64,000 bases of DNA. Origin: Roseicyclus sp. (GTDB taxonomy: Bacteria; Pseudomonadota; Alphaproteobacteria; Rhodobacterales; Rhodobacteraceae). The stretch lies in contig NZ_JAGYJN010000003.1 of the NCBI RefSeq assembly GCF_018402035.1, positions 248,001 through 312,000 of the forward strand, read 5' to 3'. Under the pieces are notes generated by a model. It did not search any database. It worked only from the letters and a program-made list of their open reading frames with translations, and was not told where the DNA came from. Positions within the stretch are counted from its first letter, which is position 1, and each line of letters opens with the position of its first letter. A program made the position numbers and the translations under genes. Positions 25,626-36,130 of the stretch are shown here, in pieces.

Positions 25626-27236
25626 TCAGGGCTGCCAGACCAGCTCTTGCCCCTCGGGCCAAGCAAATGACAGGCCCATCTCGACCAGTTTCGTCTCACC
25701 GGGTGCCACCGACAATGTCCAAGCCTGCACCCCGCGCAGATCATCGACATCGCCCGTCTGAGGTTGCGACGTCAGCGTCATCGATAGGCGCAAATCCTCT
25801 TGCTCGGCAAAGGGTGTTGCATAAAGAAGGCGGACCGTCTCTGCCTTTGTGCCGGTGTTTTCTACCCCAAAGGCGATGCGGCGCTCTTGGGTATTGGCGG
25901 TGACGAAAATCCCGCGATCCCCCTCGGCCAGTGACCGATCGATCCAGACCAGGCGCAAATGATCGAGCGGACCAAAGCCAAGCTCGGCCTCGGCCCCCAT
26001 GGGGATCAGCGGCAGCCACTCTTGCGCGATCAGCGCGCCATCGCGGAAATAGCGCGCGGGGCCCGGCAAGATCGGTGCACCGCTATCATTGCGCAGCGTG
26101 GCAAGCAGATATGCCGTTTGATCAAGGCGCGGCACAGCGCGGATTTCGCGCGCAACCTGCATGGCCAAGCGATCAAGCGGCAAGATCGCGCGGCCATCAT
26201 TATCAAGGCTGACGGGGCTGCCATAGACATGGGTCACTGCCAAGCCGGTGACCGCCTGCGCGGCAATGCTATCGGTTGCCGCCTCCATCATCGGGGCCGC
26301 GCCAAGGCGCGATATTGCATAGGGTTGTGGCGATACGGGATCGATAAGCCGGGCGGGATTGGGCCAAAGCGCGCTTGGCGCGCGCGGGCGGTCCGGCTGG
26401 CTGGTTGAAAAGCGCATGGCGACGTCGCGCCACGGGCCGGAACCCTGCACCGCGACCGCGATGAAAGGCGCGATTTCCAAAGCGCCGGTCTCGCTGTCCA
26501 AATGCAGCTCATAGCTGGGTGACCAGCTTGCCGCTTGGGTGAAGTAGTCAAGCTTGATCTGCCCCTCGGTCGCGCTTGGGGCGTCGAGCGTAAAGGCGAT
26601 GGCATCGACCGCCACGCCAAATGGGTTCAGCCGGTCCAGCGCATCTTGCGCCGCAGAAAGCGCGGCATCGCGGGTCTGGACCACCGCCTCCGGGGTGCGC
26701 CGCGCGATGCGCGCCGCATGCAATTCCCGCTCAAGCCGCGCGGTCTCAGCCCCGAGTGCTGCCAAAAGCTGCGGCAGGCGGTCGGGGTCCATATCGGCCA
26801 TGCCGTCGCCCACCAATGTGCCCAGAAAGCGAAGCTGTGCTTCAAGCGCGCGCACCTCACCATTGACCAGTGCCAGATCGTCTTGGGCTTGGGTTAGCGC
26901 CAATTCGGCTGCGTCGCGCGCAGCGCGGGCTGCGGCCTGTGCAGGGTCGTCCAAGACCCCCTCGGCGATGGGATAGTCCGTGATCTTGCGCGGCTGTCCG
27001 ATGGTCACTCCCTCGGGTGCGCTCAGCATGATACGCTCGGCCTGTGCCGCGTCTTGCATGGCGATCACGATCTGATGGCTGTCGGGGGCAATCGCGAGAT
27101 CCGCGTGCCGGCTGACCTCGGCCCCGGATAGGTAGATCGTCGCCGCCGCGACATCGGCCCTGAGCAAGATATCATCGGCAAAGGCCGGTGCGGCGCCGAT
27201 CATGGCCATGACAAGTGACAGGGCGATACGCATCAT
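25626..27236 (-). CDS. DUF4139 (mucoidy-inhibitor-like) secreted protein
   Basis: A 536-residue protein with a signal peptide (MMRIALSLVMAMIGAAPAFA) and an N-terminal DUF4140-like strand set (AATIYLSGAEVSRHADLAI), a coiled-coil middle (about residues 85-190, rich in Ala, Leu and Glu) and a C-terminal beta-rich DUF4139 domain (ASWSPSYELHLDSETGALEIAPFIAVAVQGSGPWRDVAMRFSTSQP). Function unknown; related proteins have been linked to mucoidy. Start ATG 27236 lies six bases after GGAG. Confidence 0.85.
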   Translation of the reverse strand: MMRIALSLVMAMIGAAPAFADDILLRADVAAATIYLSGAEVSRHADLAIAPDSHQIVIAMQDAAQAERIMLSAPEGVTIGQPRKITDYPIAEGVLDDPAQAAARAARDAAELALTQAQDDLALVNGEVRALEAQLRFLGTLVGDGMADMDPDRLPQLLAALGAETARLERELHAARIARRTPEAVVQTRDAALSAAQDALDRLNPFGVAVDAIAFTLDAPSATEGQIKLDYFTQAASWSPSYELHLDSETGALEIAPFIAVAVQGSGPWRDVAMRFSTSQPDRPRAPSALWPNPARLIDPVSPQPYAISRLGAAPMMEAATDSIAAQAVTGLAVTHVYGSPVSLDNDGRAILPLDRLAMQVAREIRAVPRLDQTAYLLATLRNDSGAPILPGPARYFRDGALIAQEWLPLIPMGAEAELGFGPLDHLRLVWIDRSLAEGDRGIFVTANTQERRIAFGVENTGTKAETVRLLYATPFAEQEDLRLSMTLTSQPQTGDVDDLRGVQAWTLSVAPGETKLVEMGLSFAWPEGQELVWQP

Positions 27237-27361
27237 GGGGCGCTCCGTGATCGTGACTTTACATGGCACTAGACCTGCGGCTTTGCGACGGCTGAGACAA
27301 TGAAAAACCGTGATGGCGCTGGCCGTTCAGCAAAGTTTCGCCGCTTGCCTGCGCCCTAGCC

Positions 27362-27392
27362 ATGAAAAAGGCCGACCCCAGAGGGATCGGCC
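27362..27392 (-). terminator. Intrinsic terminator after asd
   Basis: On the minus strand a ten-base stem GGCCGATCCC / GGGGTCGGCC (one U-G pair) with a three-base loop is followed at once by TTTTT. It lies about 20 bp downstream of the asd stop and is a textbook rho-independent terminator. Confidence 0.88.
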
Positions 27393-27413
27393 CGTTCAAC
27401 TTGGCCAAAGGCC

Positions 27414-28436
<1,023 letters not shown>

Positions 28437-28754
28437 ATGTTTGGTCCTTACCCTTGTGGATGGACGGCACATAAAGGAAGCAGTCGCCAAGGAAAAGGGC
28501 CGTGGCGCTTGACATATGGCCCGACAGCCCGCATGTGCAGCTCATGTCGCTGCACTGCCGCGTGAGCAGTCGGACGGCGGGGTTATTCCCCGTGGGCCTG
28601 ACAACGACAGCAAGTTTCTCCCAGTTCCCATTCACGCAGGGTTCTGACGATCGTGTCCCGATAATGGCGCGGTCGCACCCTCGTCCGCCATGCATGATCT
28701 GCGTGGCCCCTGATCGATGGCGTTCGCATGATGCGGCGCCCGAAAGGATATGAA
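28437..28754. other. 318-bp intergenic region between asd and the helicase gene
   Basis: This divergent gap should hold the promoters of asd and the DEAD-box gene. I saw no convincing -35/-10 pair, no tRNA and no conserved reading frame. The only clear element is the AAAGGA ribosome binding site at 28743-28748 serving a TTG start. If the helicase instead starts at ATG 28728 the gap is 291 bp. Confidence 0.5.
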
Positions 28755-30044
28755 TTGTTTGATTTCGATATGCTGGGCCTGAACAAGGTTCTGCTCAACG
28801 CGCTCAAGGCCGGTGGCTTTGACAAACCGACCCCGATCCAGAACCAAGCGATCCCGCTGGCGATGGAAGGGCACGATATTCTTGGGCTCGCCCAAACCGG
28901 CACTGGCAAGACGCTGGCCTTTGGCCTGCCGCTCATCGCACATCTGATGGAGGCGGACACCCGCCCCCAGACACGGACAGCGCGCGCGCTGATCCTTGCG
29001 CCAACGCGCGAATTGGTGAACCAGATCGCGGACAGCTTGCGCCATTTCACCTTCAACACCCAGATCAAGATCGCCACCGTGGTCGGTGGTCAGTCCATCG
29101 GGCGTCAGATCGGCGTGATGGCACGCGGCACCGATATCTTGGTGGCCACCCCCGGCCGCTTGATCGATTTGATGGATCGCGGTGCGGTCGATCTGCGCCA
29201 AGCGCGCCATCTTGTGTTGGATGAGGCCGACCAGATGCTTGATCTGGGCTTTATCCATGCGCTGCGCCGGATTGCGCCCGCGCTTGGCACGCCGCGCCAG
29301 ACCATGCTGTTCTCGGCCACCATGCCCAAGCAGATGGAAGAACTCAGCCGCGCCTATCTAACCAATCCGCGCCGGGTGCAGGTTTCGCCCCCCGGCAAGG
29401 CGGCCGATAAGGTCACGCAATCGCTGCGCTATGTGGAAAAGGGCGAAAAGCCCGCCCAGCTGCGCGAAATCCTCAGGCGTGATCCCACGGCGCTGACGCT
29501 GGTGTTCGCGCGCACCAAGCATGGGGCGGAAAAGCTGATGAAGGGGTTGGTCGATGACGGCTTTAACGCCGCTTCGATCCACGGCAACAAAAGCCAAGGC
29601 CAGCGTGATCGCGCGATTAAGGCGTTCCGCGATGGCACGATCAATGTGCTCGTTGCCACTGATGTGGCCGCGCGCGGCATCGACATTCCCGGCGTGGCTT
29701 ACGTGATCAACTACGAATTGCCCGACACGCCCGACAATTACGTCCACCGCATCGGCCGCACGGCGCGCGCCGGTCGCGAGGGTGAGGCGATCGCCTTTTG
29801 CTGCGCCGAAGAGGTCGATCTGCTGATCCAGATCGAGCGGTTGATGAAGACCGAGATCCCCGTGGCGTCGGGCACGCGGCCCAAGGCCGTGAAGATGGAA
29901 AAACCCCGTCGCGGTGGTGGCGGCGGTGGTGGCGGTGGTGCCGCCCGTGGGCGCGGCCCGGGTCAGGGCGCCAAGCCTGCCGGTCGTCCCTTTGCCAGTG
30001 CCAAGCCGCAGGGTCGCCGCCCACGGCGTTCGCGCGCGGCGTGA
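28755..30044 (+). CDS. DEAD-box RNA helicase, RhlE-like
   Basis: An ATP-dependent RNA helicase for ribosome assembly or RNA turnover. It has a Q-motif TPIQNQAIP, Walker A AQTGTGKT (about residue 46), DEAD in LVLDEADQMLDLG, SAT in LFSATMP, and motif VI HRIGRTARAGREG. The C-terminal 45 residues are a basic, Gly-rich tail (a run of nine glycines, then RGRGPGQGAKPAG). TTG 28755 (MFDFDMLGLNKVLL) has AAAGGA six bases upstream and is preferred over ATG 28728. Confidence 0.93.
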   Translation: MFDFDMLGLNKVLLNALKAGGFDKPTPIQNQAIPLAMEGHDILGLAQTGTGKTLAFGLPLIAHLMEADTRPQTRTARALILAPTRELVNQIADSLRHFTFNTQIKIATVVGGQSIGRQIGVMARGTDILVATPGRLIDLMDRGAVDLRQARHLVLDEADQMLDLGFIHALRRIAPALGTPRQTMLFSATMPKQMEELSRAYLTNPRRVQVSPPGKAADKVTQSLRYVEKGEKPAQLREILRRDPTALTLVFARTKHGAEKLMKGLVDDGFNAASIHGNKSQGQRDRAIKAFRDGTINVLVATDVAARGIDIPGVAYVINYELPDTPDNYVHRIGRTARAGREGEAIAFCCAEEVDLLIQIERLMKTEIPVASGTRPKAVKMEKPRRGGGGGGGGGAARGRGPGQGAKPAGRPFASAKPQGRRPRRSRAA

Positions 30045-30051
30045 TCATCCT

Positions 30052-31227
30052 TTAGCCAGTGCTGTCCTTTGCCCAAAGGTAAAGGGCAAGCCCGGCGATG
30101 ATGATCAGACCGATTAGGCCAAACAACGTGCCATAGGCTGTGGACGGGTCGTTGTTTCGGGCAAGGGCGGCATAGGTTGGGCCGGTGGCGAATTGCATCA
30201 CACCCGCCCCGCCCATGCCGAAGAGGTTCAAAAGCGTCACCCCCCGCCCCGTCAGGTGTGGGGGGCAAAAGCTGCGGCCATGGCTGATCACCAGCGGATA
30301 GGATGCACCGCATAGCCCGATCAGTGCGAAAAGGGCGATGGCCATCCCGAAACCCTGCGGTGGGGCGAGCCAAAAGCTCAGGCATGCCAGCGCAACAATG
30401 GCATTGCCGATGAGGATGGGCCGCTTGCGGCCTCCAAAGAGGCGATCGGCAGGGCCGTAAAGAAAATTCCCCGCCACCATCGCCAAGCCCATGACGAGTG
30501 TCGTGTTGCCGATCAGCGCCAGATCGGCGCTAAAGCGATCCGCCATATAGGGGCTAATCCATAGCCCGCGCAAACCAGCGGCGGGCGCGTAGCACACGAA
30601 CATCATTGCAAAGAGCGGCCAAAGCTGTGGCATGCGCAGCAGGTCCGAGAGCCTGCCTTTCGCCTCGCCCGCTGGTTTTTCGGGGTCGCGCACCAACAGC
30701 GCGATGGCAATCGCGATCACGATGGTCAGGCCCGCGAAACCGCCCACCGTCGCGCGCCATCCGAAAGCCGCGATCATCCAAGCCAGCGGTGTGGCCGACA
30801 AGATATTGCCAAGCGAAGACAGGCCCACCGTCACCCCGGCCAATGTGCCGAAGATAGCCGCTGAATATTGGCGCGCAAAGATGTAGTAGGTGGCCATCAA
30901 GATCGGCGCGCAGCCAATCCCGATCAGCACCATCGCCCAAGTGATCGCGCCGGGGGTCTGTGCCAGCGCAAAGATTGTCGCCCCGCCACCGCCGCCGATA
31001 AGGAACAACGTCGCCGCCGTGCGCCTTGGGCCCAGATGATCAAGCGCCCATCCCACCGGCAATTGCATTGCGGCAAAACAGATGAACCACAGCCCCGAGG
31101 CGCGAGCCAAATCGCCGGTCGTGGCCCCAAGCTCTTCCATCAAGACGGGTGAAAGCACCGCCAAGAAGGCGCGGTAAAATTGGCTCAGTGTGTAGGCGAT
31201 AACCAGAAACGCGATCCCGGCGCGCAT
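30052..31227 (-). CDS. MFS transporter
   Basis: A 391-residue major-facilitator protein of about 12 membrane helices. It starts MRAGIAFLVIAYTLSQFYRAFLAVLSPVLMEELGATTGDLARASGLWF and has an A-loop GWALDHLGPRRTAA between helices 2 and 3. The pattern resembles nitrate/organic-anion or sugar-phosphate type facilitators; the substrate is not known. ATG 31227 follows AAGGGGGA. It converges closely (7 bp) on the helicase gene. Confidence 0.87.
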   Translation of the reverse strand: MRAGIAFLVIAYTLSQFYRAFLAVLSPVLMEELGATTGDLARASGLWFICFAAMQLPVGWALDHLGPRRTAATLFLIGGGGGATIFALAQTPGAITWAMVLIGIGCAPILMATYYIFARQYSAAIFGTLAGVTVGLSSLGNILSATPLAWMIAAFGWRATVGGFAGLTIVIAIAIALLVRDPEKPAGEAKGRLSDLLRMPQLWPLFAMMFVCYAPAAGLRGLWISPYMADRFSADLALIGNTTLVMGLAMVAGNFLYGPADRLFGGRKRPILIGNAIVALACLSFWLAPPQGFGMAIALFALIGLCGASYPLVISHGRSFCPPHLTGRGVTLLNLFGMGGAGVMQFATGPTYAALARNNDPSTAYGTLFGLIGLIIIAGLALYLWAKDSTG

Positions 31228-31411
31228 GGCGTTCCCCCTTCTCGTGATTGCCGCGCGACCCTGCACCTTGCATCCGGCCGCGACAAGCGGGCGCAGTATT
31301 CCTATTATTTTTGTCGGAAATATTGACAGCCCTTTCTGAAAGATGTTCAACGGCATCAACCCAACTGAGTGTTTCAGTCAGGTATAGGATTGACCAAACA
31401 CGGAGCTTGCC

Positions 31412-32431
31412 ATGACACGCACCCTTGCCGCCCTTTTGGGGACTGCCATCACCCTCTCGACCCTGACCGCCGCACAGGCGCAGGAGGTAAACCTTTATTC
31501 CTCGCGCCATTACGACACGGATGAGCGGCTTTATTCCGACTTCACCGCCGCCACGGGCATTACCGTCAACCGCATCGAAGGCAATGGCGACGAATTGATC
31601 GCCCGCATGCAGGCCGAGGGTGCCAATAGCCCCGCCGATGTGTTCCTGACCGTCGACACCGTGCGCCTTGCGCGCGCCGCCGCGATGGGCCTGTTGCAGC
31701 CGATTGAGAGTGCGATCCTCGAGGCCCGCGTGCCGGCTTACCTGCAAGATGACGACAATAACTGGTTCGCCTTTTCGCAGCGCGCGCGCATCTTGTTCTA
31801 TGACAAGACCGAAGTGACCAACCCGCCGCAGAGCTATCAAGATCTGGCCAAGCCGGAATATGCCGGTCAGGTCTGCATCCGCTCGGCCACCAATGTCTAT
31901 ACGCAGAACATCGCGGCCGCACTGATCGCGCATCTGGGCGAGGCAGCGGTGCAGGATTGGGCCACCGCCGTGGTGGGCAACTTCGCCCGCGCACCGCAGG
32001 GTGGCGATACCGACCAGTTGCGCGGCATCGCCTCGGGCGAGTGCAACATCGCGATGTCCAACACCTATTACTATTCGCGCATCATCCGCGAAGGCGACAG
32101 CCAGATCACGCCTGAGCAATTGGCCAATATCGGCTGGGTCTTCCCGAACCAAAACGACATCGGCGCGCATATGAACGTGTCGGGTGGCGGAGTGGCGGCC
32201 AATGCGCCCAACCGCGAGAACGCGATCAAATTCCTTGAATACCTCACCTCGGAACAGGCGCAGCAGTATTTCTCGGCGGGCAATGATGAATACCCCGCCG
32301 TTCCCGGCGTGGGCTTGGCCCCTTCGGTTGCCGCGCTTGGCATCTTCCGGCCTGACACCATCGACCTGTCCGATATCGCGGCCAATGTTGAGGCGGCGGT
32401 TAAGGTGCTGAACAACGCCGGATGGCAATGA
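31412..32431 (+). CDS. Ferric-iron ABC transporter binding protein (FutA/FbpA-like)
   Basis: A 339-residue periplasmic protein with a signal peptide ending TAAQAQ and the family start VNLYSSRHYDTDERLYSDFTAATG. Conserved tyrosines in ISMSNTYYYSRII-like sequence (AMSNTYYYSRII) are the iron ligands of this class. It captures Fe(III) for the permease encoded convergently downstream. GGAG lies six bases before ATG 31412. A short inverted repeat ACTGA-N5-TCAGT is at 31364-31378, upstream; its role is unknown. No ATPase gene is nearby. Confidence 0.92.
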   Translation: MTRTLAALLGTAITLSTLTAAQAQEVNLYSSRHYDTDERLYSDFTAATGITVNRIEGNGDELIARMQAEGANSPADVFLTVDTVRLARAAAMGLLQPIESAILEARVPAYLQDDDNNWFAFSQRARILFYDKTEVTNPPQSYQDLAKPEYAGQVCIRSATNVYTQNIAAALIAHLGEAAVQDWATAVVGNFARAPQGGDTDQLRGIASGECNIAMSNTYYYSRIIREGDSQITPEQLANIGWVFPNQNDIGAHMNVSGGGVAANAPNRENAIKFLEYLTSEQAQQYFSAGNDEYPAVPGVGLAPSVAALGIFRPDTIDLSDIAANVEAAVKVLNNAGWQ

Positions 32432-32453
32432 TCTTCACCCTATAGGGTAAGAC

Positions 32454-32479
32454 GCGGGCGCCTTTGGGTGCCCGCTTTT
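32454..32479 (+). terminator. Intrinsic terminator after the iron-binding protein gene
   Basis: A nine-base stem GCGGGCGCC / GGTGCCCGC (one G-T pair) with loop TTTG is followed by TTTTGCTTT. It lies 22 bp after the stop, in the gap between convergent genes. Confidence 0.85.
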
Positions 32480-32494
32480 GCTTTGGCATGTCCG

Positions 32495-34144
32495 TTAGCC
32501 GCGCCGCGTTTCGCGGCCGATGCTCCAGCACAAGAGCGCGACGGGCAACAGCCCGACCGCCCCGATGACAAGGCTGGGCACCGCCGCTTCGGCCAGCCGT
32601 TCGTCCGAGGCGAGCCTGTGCGCCTGCACCGCCAGCGTGTCATAGTTGAAGGGCCGTAAGATCAGGGTTGCTGGCAACTCCTTCATCACATCGACGAAAA
32701 CGATCAAGAGTGCTGTCAGGATCGCGGGCTGCAAGATCGGCACATGGACGCGGGCCAGCATCGGTGTCGGTCCATAGCCTAGCGTGCGGGCCACGGCATC
32801 CATATTGGGGTTCACCGTAGCCAAGCCCGCCTCATAGGTGTTCAGCGCCACCGCCATGAAACGCACCATATAGGCCGCGATCATCAGCCAGATCGAGCCG
32901 GTGATCAAAAGCCCGGTCCGTACCCCGAAATTCTGGCGCATGAAGGCATCAAGCGCATTGTCGAAACCCGCAAAGGGAAAGAGCAGCCCCACCGCGATCA
33001 CGCCGCCCGGCACGGCATAGCCGATCCCCGCGATGCGCAGGCCGGTTTTTGCCGCGCGCGAGGGGAAGATGCGCGCATTGAACCCCATCGCGATGGCAGC
33101 CCCCACCGTCAACAGGGCGGCGATGCTGGCCAGCGTTAGCGAATGTTGCAAAAAGCCCAAGTAGCGTGGCGAGAACAGGATTTGGCTGGTCCCCGATGCC
33201 AGCGCGATCAAAATCCCGCTGGGCAACAGAAAGCCAAAGAACACGGGCAGGCTGCAGACAATGATCGCGCCCAAAGCGGCGCGCCCGCGCAGGGTGACGG
33301 GCTCCATCCGCTCAAAGCGGCGACCGGCGTCATGGTGGCGCTGGTTTTGCCTTTGGCGACGCTCGAGCGTGGCTAATGTCAGCGCCACGACCAAAAGGCA
33401 TAGCGCCAATTGCGCCGCCGCTGCCCGGTCGAACAGGCCGAACCAGCTGACATAGATGCCGGTGGCGAAGGTCTGCACGCTGAAATAGGCGACCGTGCCG
33501 TAATCGGCCAAGGTCTCCATCATCGCAAGCAGAACGCCCCCCGCGATAGCAGGGCGCGCCACCGGCACCGAGACGCGGAAAAACGCCCCCCATGGCCCCA
33601 GCCCCAAGGTGCGTGCCGCGATATAGGCGGTCGCGGATTGGCGCAAAAACGCCGCCCGCGCCAAAAGATAGACATAGGGGTAAAGCACAAAGATCAGCAT
33701 CGCCGCCGCCCCCCCGAGCGAGCGGATTTCCGGGAACCAATAATCGCGCGGCCCCCAACCGGTCAGATCGCGCAAGGTCGATTGCACAAGGCCCGGATGG
33801 TCCAGCAAATCGGTATAGGCATAAGCCAGCACATAGGCCGGATAGGTGAGCGGTAGCGCCAGCGCGATTTCCAAGATGCGTCGTCCGGGAAAGCGGGTGG
33901 CCGTGACCAACCACGCAGTCGCCGTGCCGATGACGCCGGTGCCGATGGCCACCACCAGCACCAGAAAGGCGGTCGTGCCCGCGTAGCGCGGCAAGACCGA
34001 TCCGGCCAGCGCGCGCAGCGTCTCGCCGCCACCGCCAAGTGCCGCAACAGCCACGGCCACCATCGGCAAAAGGCAAAGCGCGGCCACCAGCCAAGCAAGC
34101 GCTGACAAGCGTCGAGAGCGGTGGAGGCGATGGGTATTGGACAT
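32495..34144 (-). CDS. Ferric-iron ABC transporter permease (FbpB/FutB-like)
   Basis: A 549-residue inner-membrane permease with two fused binding-protein-dependent transport domains, about 12 helices. The coupling EAA loops are visible as AARTLGLGPWGAFFRVSVPVARPAIAGGVLLAMMETLADYG (first) and VARTLGYGPTPMLARVHVPILQPAILTALLIVFVDVMKELPATLIL (second), the second with the KELPATL ending typical of iron permeases. It converges on the binding-protein gene and diverges from the arsenic operon. The ATPase must be encoded elsewhere. Confidence 0.92.
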   Translation of the reverse strand: MSNTHRLHRSRRLSALAWLVAALCLLPMVAVAVAALGGGGETLRALAGSVLPRYAGTTAFLVLVVAIGTGVIGTATAWLVTATRFPGRRILEIALALPLTYPAYVLAYAYTDLLDHPGLVQSTLRDLTGWGPRDYWFPEIRSLGGAAAMLIFVLYPYVYLLARAAFLRQSATAYIAARTLGLGPWGAFFRVSVPVARPAIAGGVLLAMMETLADYGTVAYFSVQTFATGIYVSWFGLFDRAAAAQLALCLLVVALTLATLERRQRQNQRHHDAGRRFERMEPVTLRGRAALGAIIVCSLPVFFGFLLPSGILIALASGTSQILFSPRYLGFLQHSLTLASIAALLTVGAAIAMGFNARIFPSRAAKTGLRIAGIGYAVPGGVIAVGLLFPFAGFDNALDAFMRQNFGVRTGLLITGSIWLMIAAYMVRFMAVALNTYEAGLATVNPNMDAVARTLGYGPTPMLARVHVPILQPAILTALLIVFVDVMKELPATLILRPFNYDTLAVQAHRLASDERLAEAAVPSLVIGAVGLLPVALLCWSIGRETRRG

Positions 34145-34275
34145 GGGCGCGGCGGCTATGGTCTTTGAAAAGCAATCCGATCTCTTTTGTCAGGCTTTGG
34201 CCGGATTGCAAGGTGACAGGTCCGACATGGGCCGCAGTGTCGCAAAAGCTTCACTTGCATGTATGTGCAACTTCG

Positions 34276-34291
34276 ATATTTCGAGAAATAT
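34276..34291. promoter_or_regulatory. Palindromic operator overlapping the arsRC start
   Basis: The 16-bp sequence ATATTTC-GA-GAAATAT is a perfect inverted repeat with a two-base spacer and covers the first two bases of the ATG at 34290. Its AT-rich dyad suits an ArsR dimer, suggesting autorepression by blocking promoter or translation start. Binding is inferred from position and symmetry. Confidence 0.6.
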
Positions 34292-35135
34292 GGAAATAAC
34301 ACTTGCAGAGAGATTCGCGACCCTCGGCCACCCTGTGCGGCTGGATGTGCTGCGCCTGTTGATCCGGCGTCATCCCGACCTCTTGCCCGCAGGTGAGATC
34401 GCCGAGGTGCTGACGCTTAGGCCCAATACGCTGAGCGGCTATCTTGCCGATCTTGTGCGCGCCGGGCTGATCACGCGCAGCCGTAGCGGCACCTATCTGC
34501 GCTATGGCGCTGACCTTGCGGGCATCAACGCGATGACCGGGGCGCTGTGGATCGATTGCTGCCTTGGCAGGCCAGATCTTTGCCCGCCCAACGCTCTTAT
34601 AAACAGTTTTGGAGACACTCTCATGACAGCCGACCGCCCCTATAGCGTGTTGTTTATCTGCACCGGGAATTCCGCCCGCTCGATCTTTGCCGAATCGATC
34701 CTGCGCAAGATCGCGGGGGATCGGTTCGATGTGTTCTCGGCCGGCACCAAGCCGCAGTCCGAGCTGAACCCGCTGGCCGTGAAGATGTTGCAATCCAAGG
34801 GCTATGACATCGACAGCCTGCGTTCAAAGAATGTGGCGGAGTTTCAAGGCCCCGATGCGCCGGCCTTTGATTTCGTGTTCACCGTTTGCGACCGCGCCGC
34901 CAACGAGGCCTGCCCGCCATGGCCGGGTCAGCCGATGTCGGCGCATTGGAGCACGCCCGACCCGGTGAAAGCCGAAGGGACCGAGGCCGAGCGGATGCTG
35001 GCCTTTCAACATGCCTATGGGATGTTGCGCAATCGCATCGCAGCCTTTGCAGCGCTTCCCTTGGACGCGCTTGACCGGATCTCGCTGCAGCATGCGCTTG
35101 ACGATATCGCCCGCAATCAGGAGAGCGCGACATGA
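34290..35135 (+). CDS. ArsR repressor fused to ArsC arsenate reductase
   Basis: A 281-residue two-domain protein. Residues 1-90 form an ArsR winged helix ([51 protein letters not shown]). The following [10 protein letters not shown] (C90, C91, C98) resembles the vicinal-cysteine arsenite site of type-2 ArsR proteins. Residues 115-281 form a low-molecular-weight phosphatase-type arsenate reductase: P-loop ICTGNSARS with C124, and [30 protein letters not shown]. Sensor and reductase are thus one chain, both intact. It overlaps the GAPDH gene by 4 bp. The start is ATG 34290; an earlier ATG (34263) is possible. Confidence 0.87.
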   Translation: MEITLAERFATLGHPVRLDVLRLLIRRHPDLLPAGEIAEVLTLRPNTLSGYLADLVRAGLITRSRSGTYLRYGADLAGINAMTGALWIDCCLGRPDLCPPNALINSFGDTLMTADRPYSVLFICTGNSARSIFAESILRKIAGDRFDVFSAGTKPQSELNPLAVKMLQSKGYDIDSLRSKNVAEFQGPDAPAFDFVFTVCDRAANEACPPWPGQPMSAHWSTPDPVKAEGTEAERMLAFQHAYGMLRNRIAAFAALPLDALDRISLQHALDDIARNQESAT

Positions 35136-36130
35136 CCACCTATGCGTTGAACGGCTTGGGCCGGATCGGGAAACTTGCGCTGCGCCCGCTTTTGGAGCGT
35201 GGGGCCAAGATCGCGTGGATCAACGACGCCGTGGGCGATCCGGCGATGCATGCGCATTTGTTGGAGTTCGACACGGTGCATGGCCGTTGGCGCGCCGATA
35301 TCAGCAGCGATGCCGACAGCATCACCATCGATGGTGTGCGCCTGCCTGTCTTGAACGAACGCGATCCATCCAAGCTGCCCTTGGATGGTGTCGATGTGGT
35401 GATCGACTGCACAGGCGTCTTCAAAACGGCGGCTAAGATTGCGCCCTATTTCGATGCAGGCGTCAAGCGTGTGGTCGTCAGCGCCCCGGTCAAGGATGGG
35501 GGGGCCGCCAATATCGTCTATGGCGTGAACCACGATATCTATGACCCCGCAGCGCACCGCATCATCACGGCTGCAAGCTGCACCACAAATTGCTTGGCCC
35601 CTGTCGTCAAGGTGATCCACGAAGGGCTGGGAATCAAGCATGGCTCGATCACCACGATCCATGATGTGACCAATACCCAGACCATCGTTGACCGCCCGGC
35701 CAAGGATCTGCGCCGCGCGCGGTCGGCGTTGAACAGCCTGATCCCGACCACCACGGGCAGCGCCACGGCGATCACGCTGATCTACCCCGAGTTGACGGGC
35801 AAGCTGAATGGCCATGCCGTGCGGGTGCCGCTGCTCAACGCCTCGCTCACCGATTGCGTCTTCGAGGTGGAGCGCGCGACGACAGCGGAAGAGGTGAACG
35901 CGCTGTTCAAAGCCGCCGCTGAAGGCCCGCTTAAAGATATCTTGGGCTATGAGGAGCGCCCCTTGGTCAGCGCCGATTACACCAATGACACACGTTCCAG
36001 CATCGTCGATGCGCCCAGCACGATGGTGGTCAACGGCACGCAGGTGAAGATCTACGCATGGTATGACAACGAGATGGGCTATGCGCATCGCTTGGTCGAT
36101 GTCGCGTTGATGGTGGGCGAAAACCCATGA
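35132..36130 (+). CDS. ArsJ-associated glyceraldehyde-3-phosphate dehydrogenase
   Basis: A 332-residue GAPDH with catalytic C150 ([11 protein letters not shown]) and H177 ([10 protein letters not shown]). In arsenic operons this enzyme uses arsenate instead of phosphate to form 1-arseno-3-phosphoglycerate, which ArsJ expels. It is flanked by 4-bp overlaps with arsRC and arsJ. The N-terminus [16 protein letters not shown] is the dinucleotide fold with the conserved NGxGRIG. A housekeeping role is unlikely given the operon. Confidence 0.92.
   Translation: MTTYALNGLGRIGKLALRPLLERGAKIAWINDAVGDPAMHAHLLEFDTVHGRWRADISSDADSITIDGVRLPVLNERDPSKLPLDGVDVVIDCTGVFKTAAKIAPYFDAGVKRVVVSAPVKDGGAANIVYGVNHDIYDPAAHRIITAASCTTNCLAPVVKVIHEGLGIKHGSITTIHDVTNTQTIVDRPAKDLRRARSALNSLIPTTTGSATAITLIYPELTGKLNGHAVRVPLLNASLTDCVFEVERATTAEEVNALFKAAAEGPLKDILGYEERPLVSADYTNDTRSSIVDAPSTMVVNGTQVKIYAWYDNEMGYAHRLVDVALMVGENP

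Noticed and set aside
31040..32428. A 462-codon minus-strand frame opposite the iron-binding protein gene
   Set aside because: It is antisense to a gene with a clear signal peptide and family motifs and crosses the promoter region.
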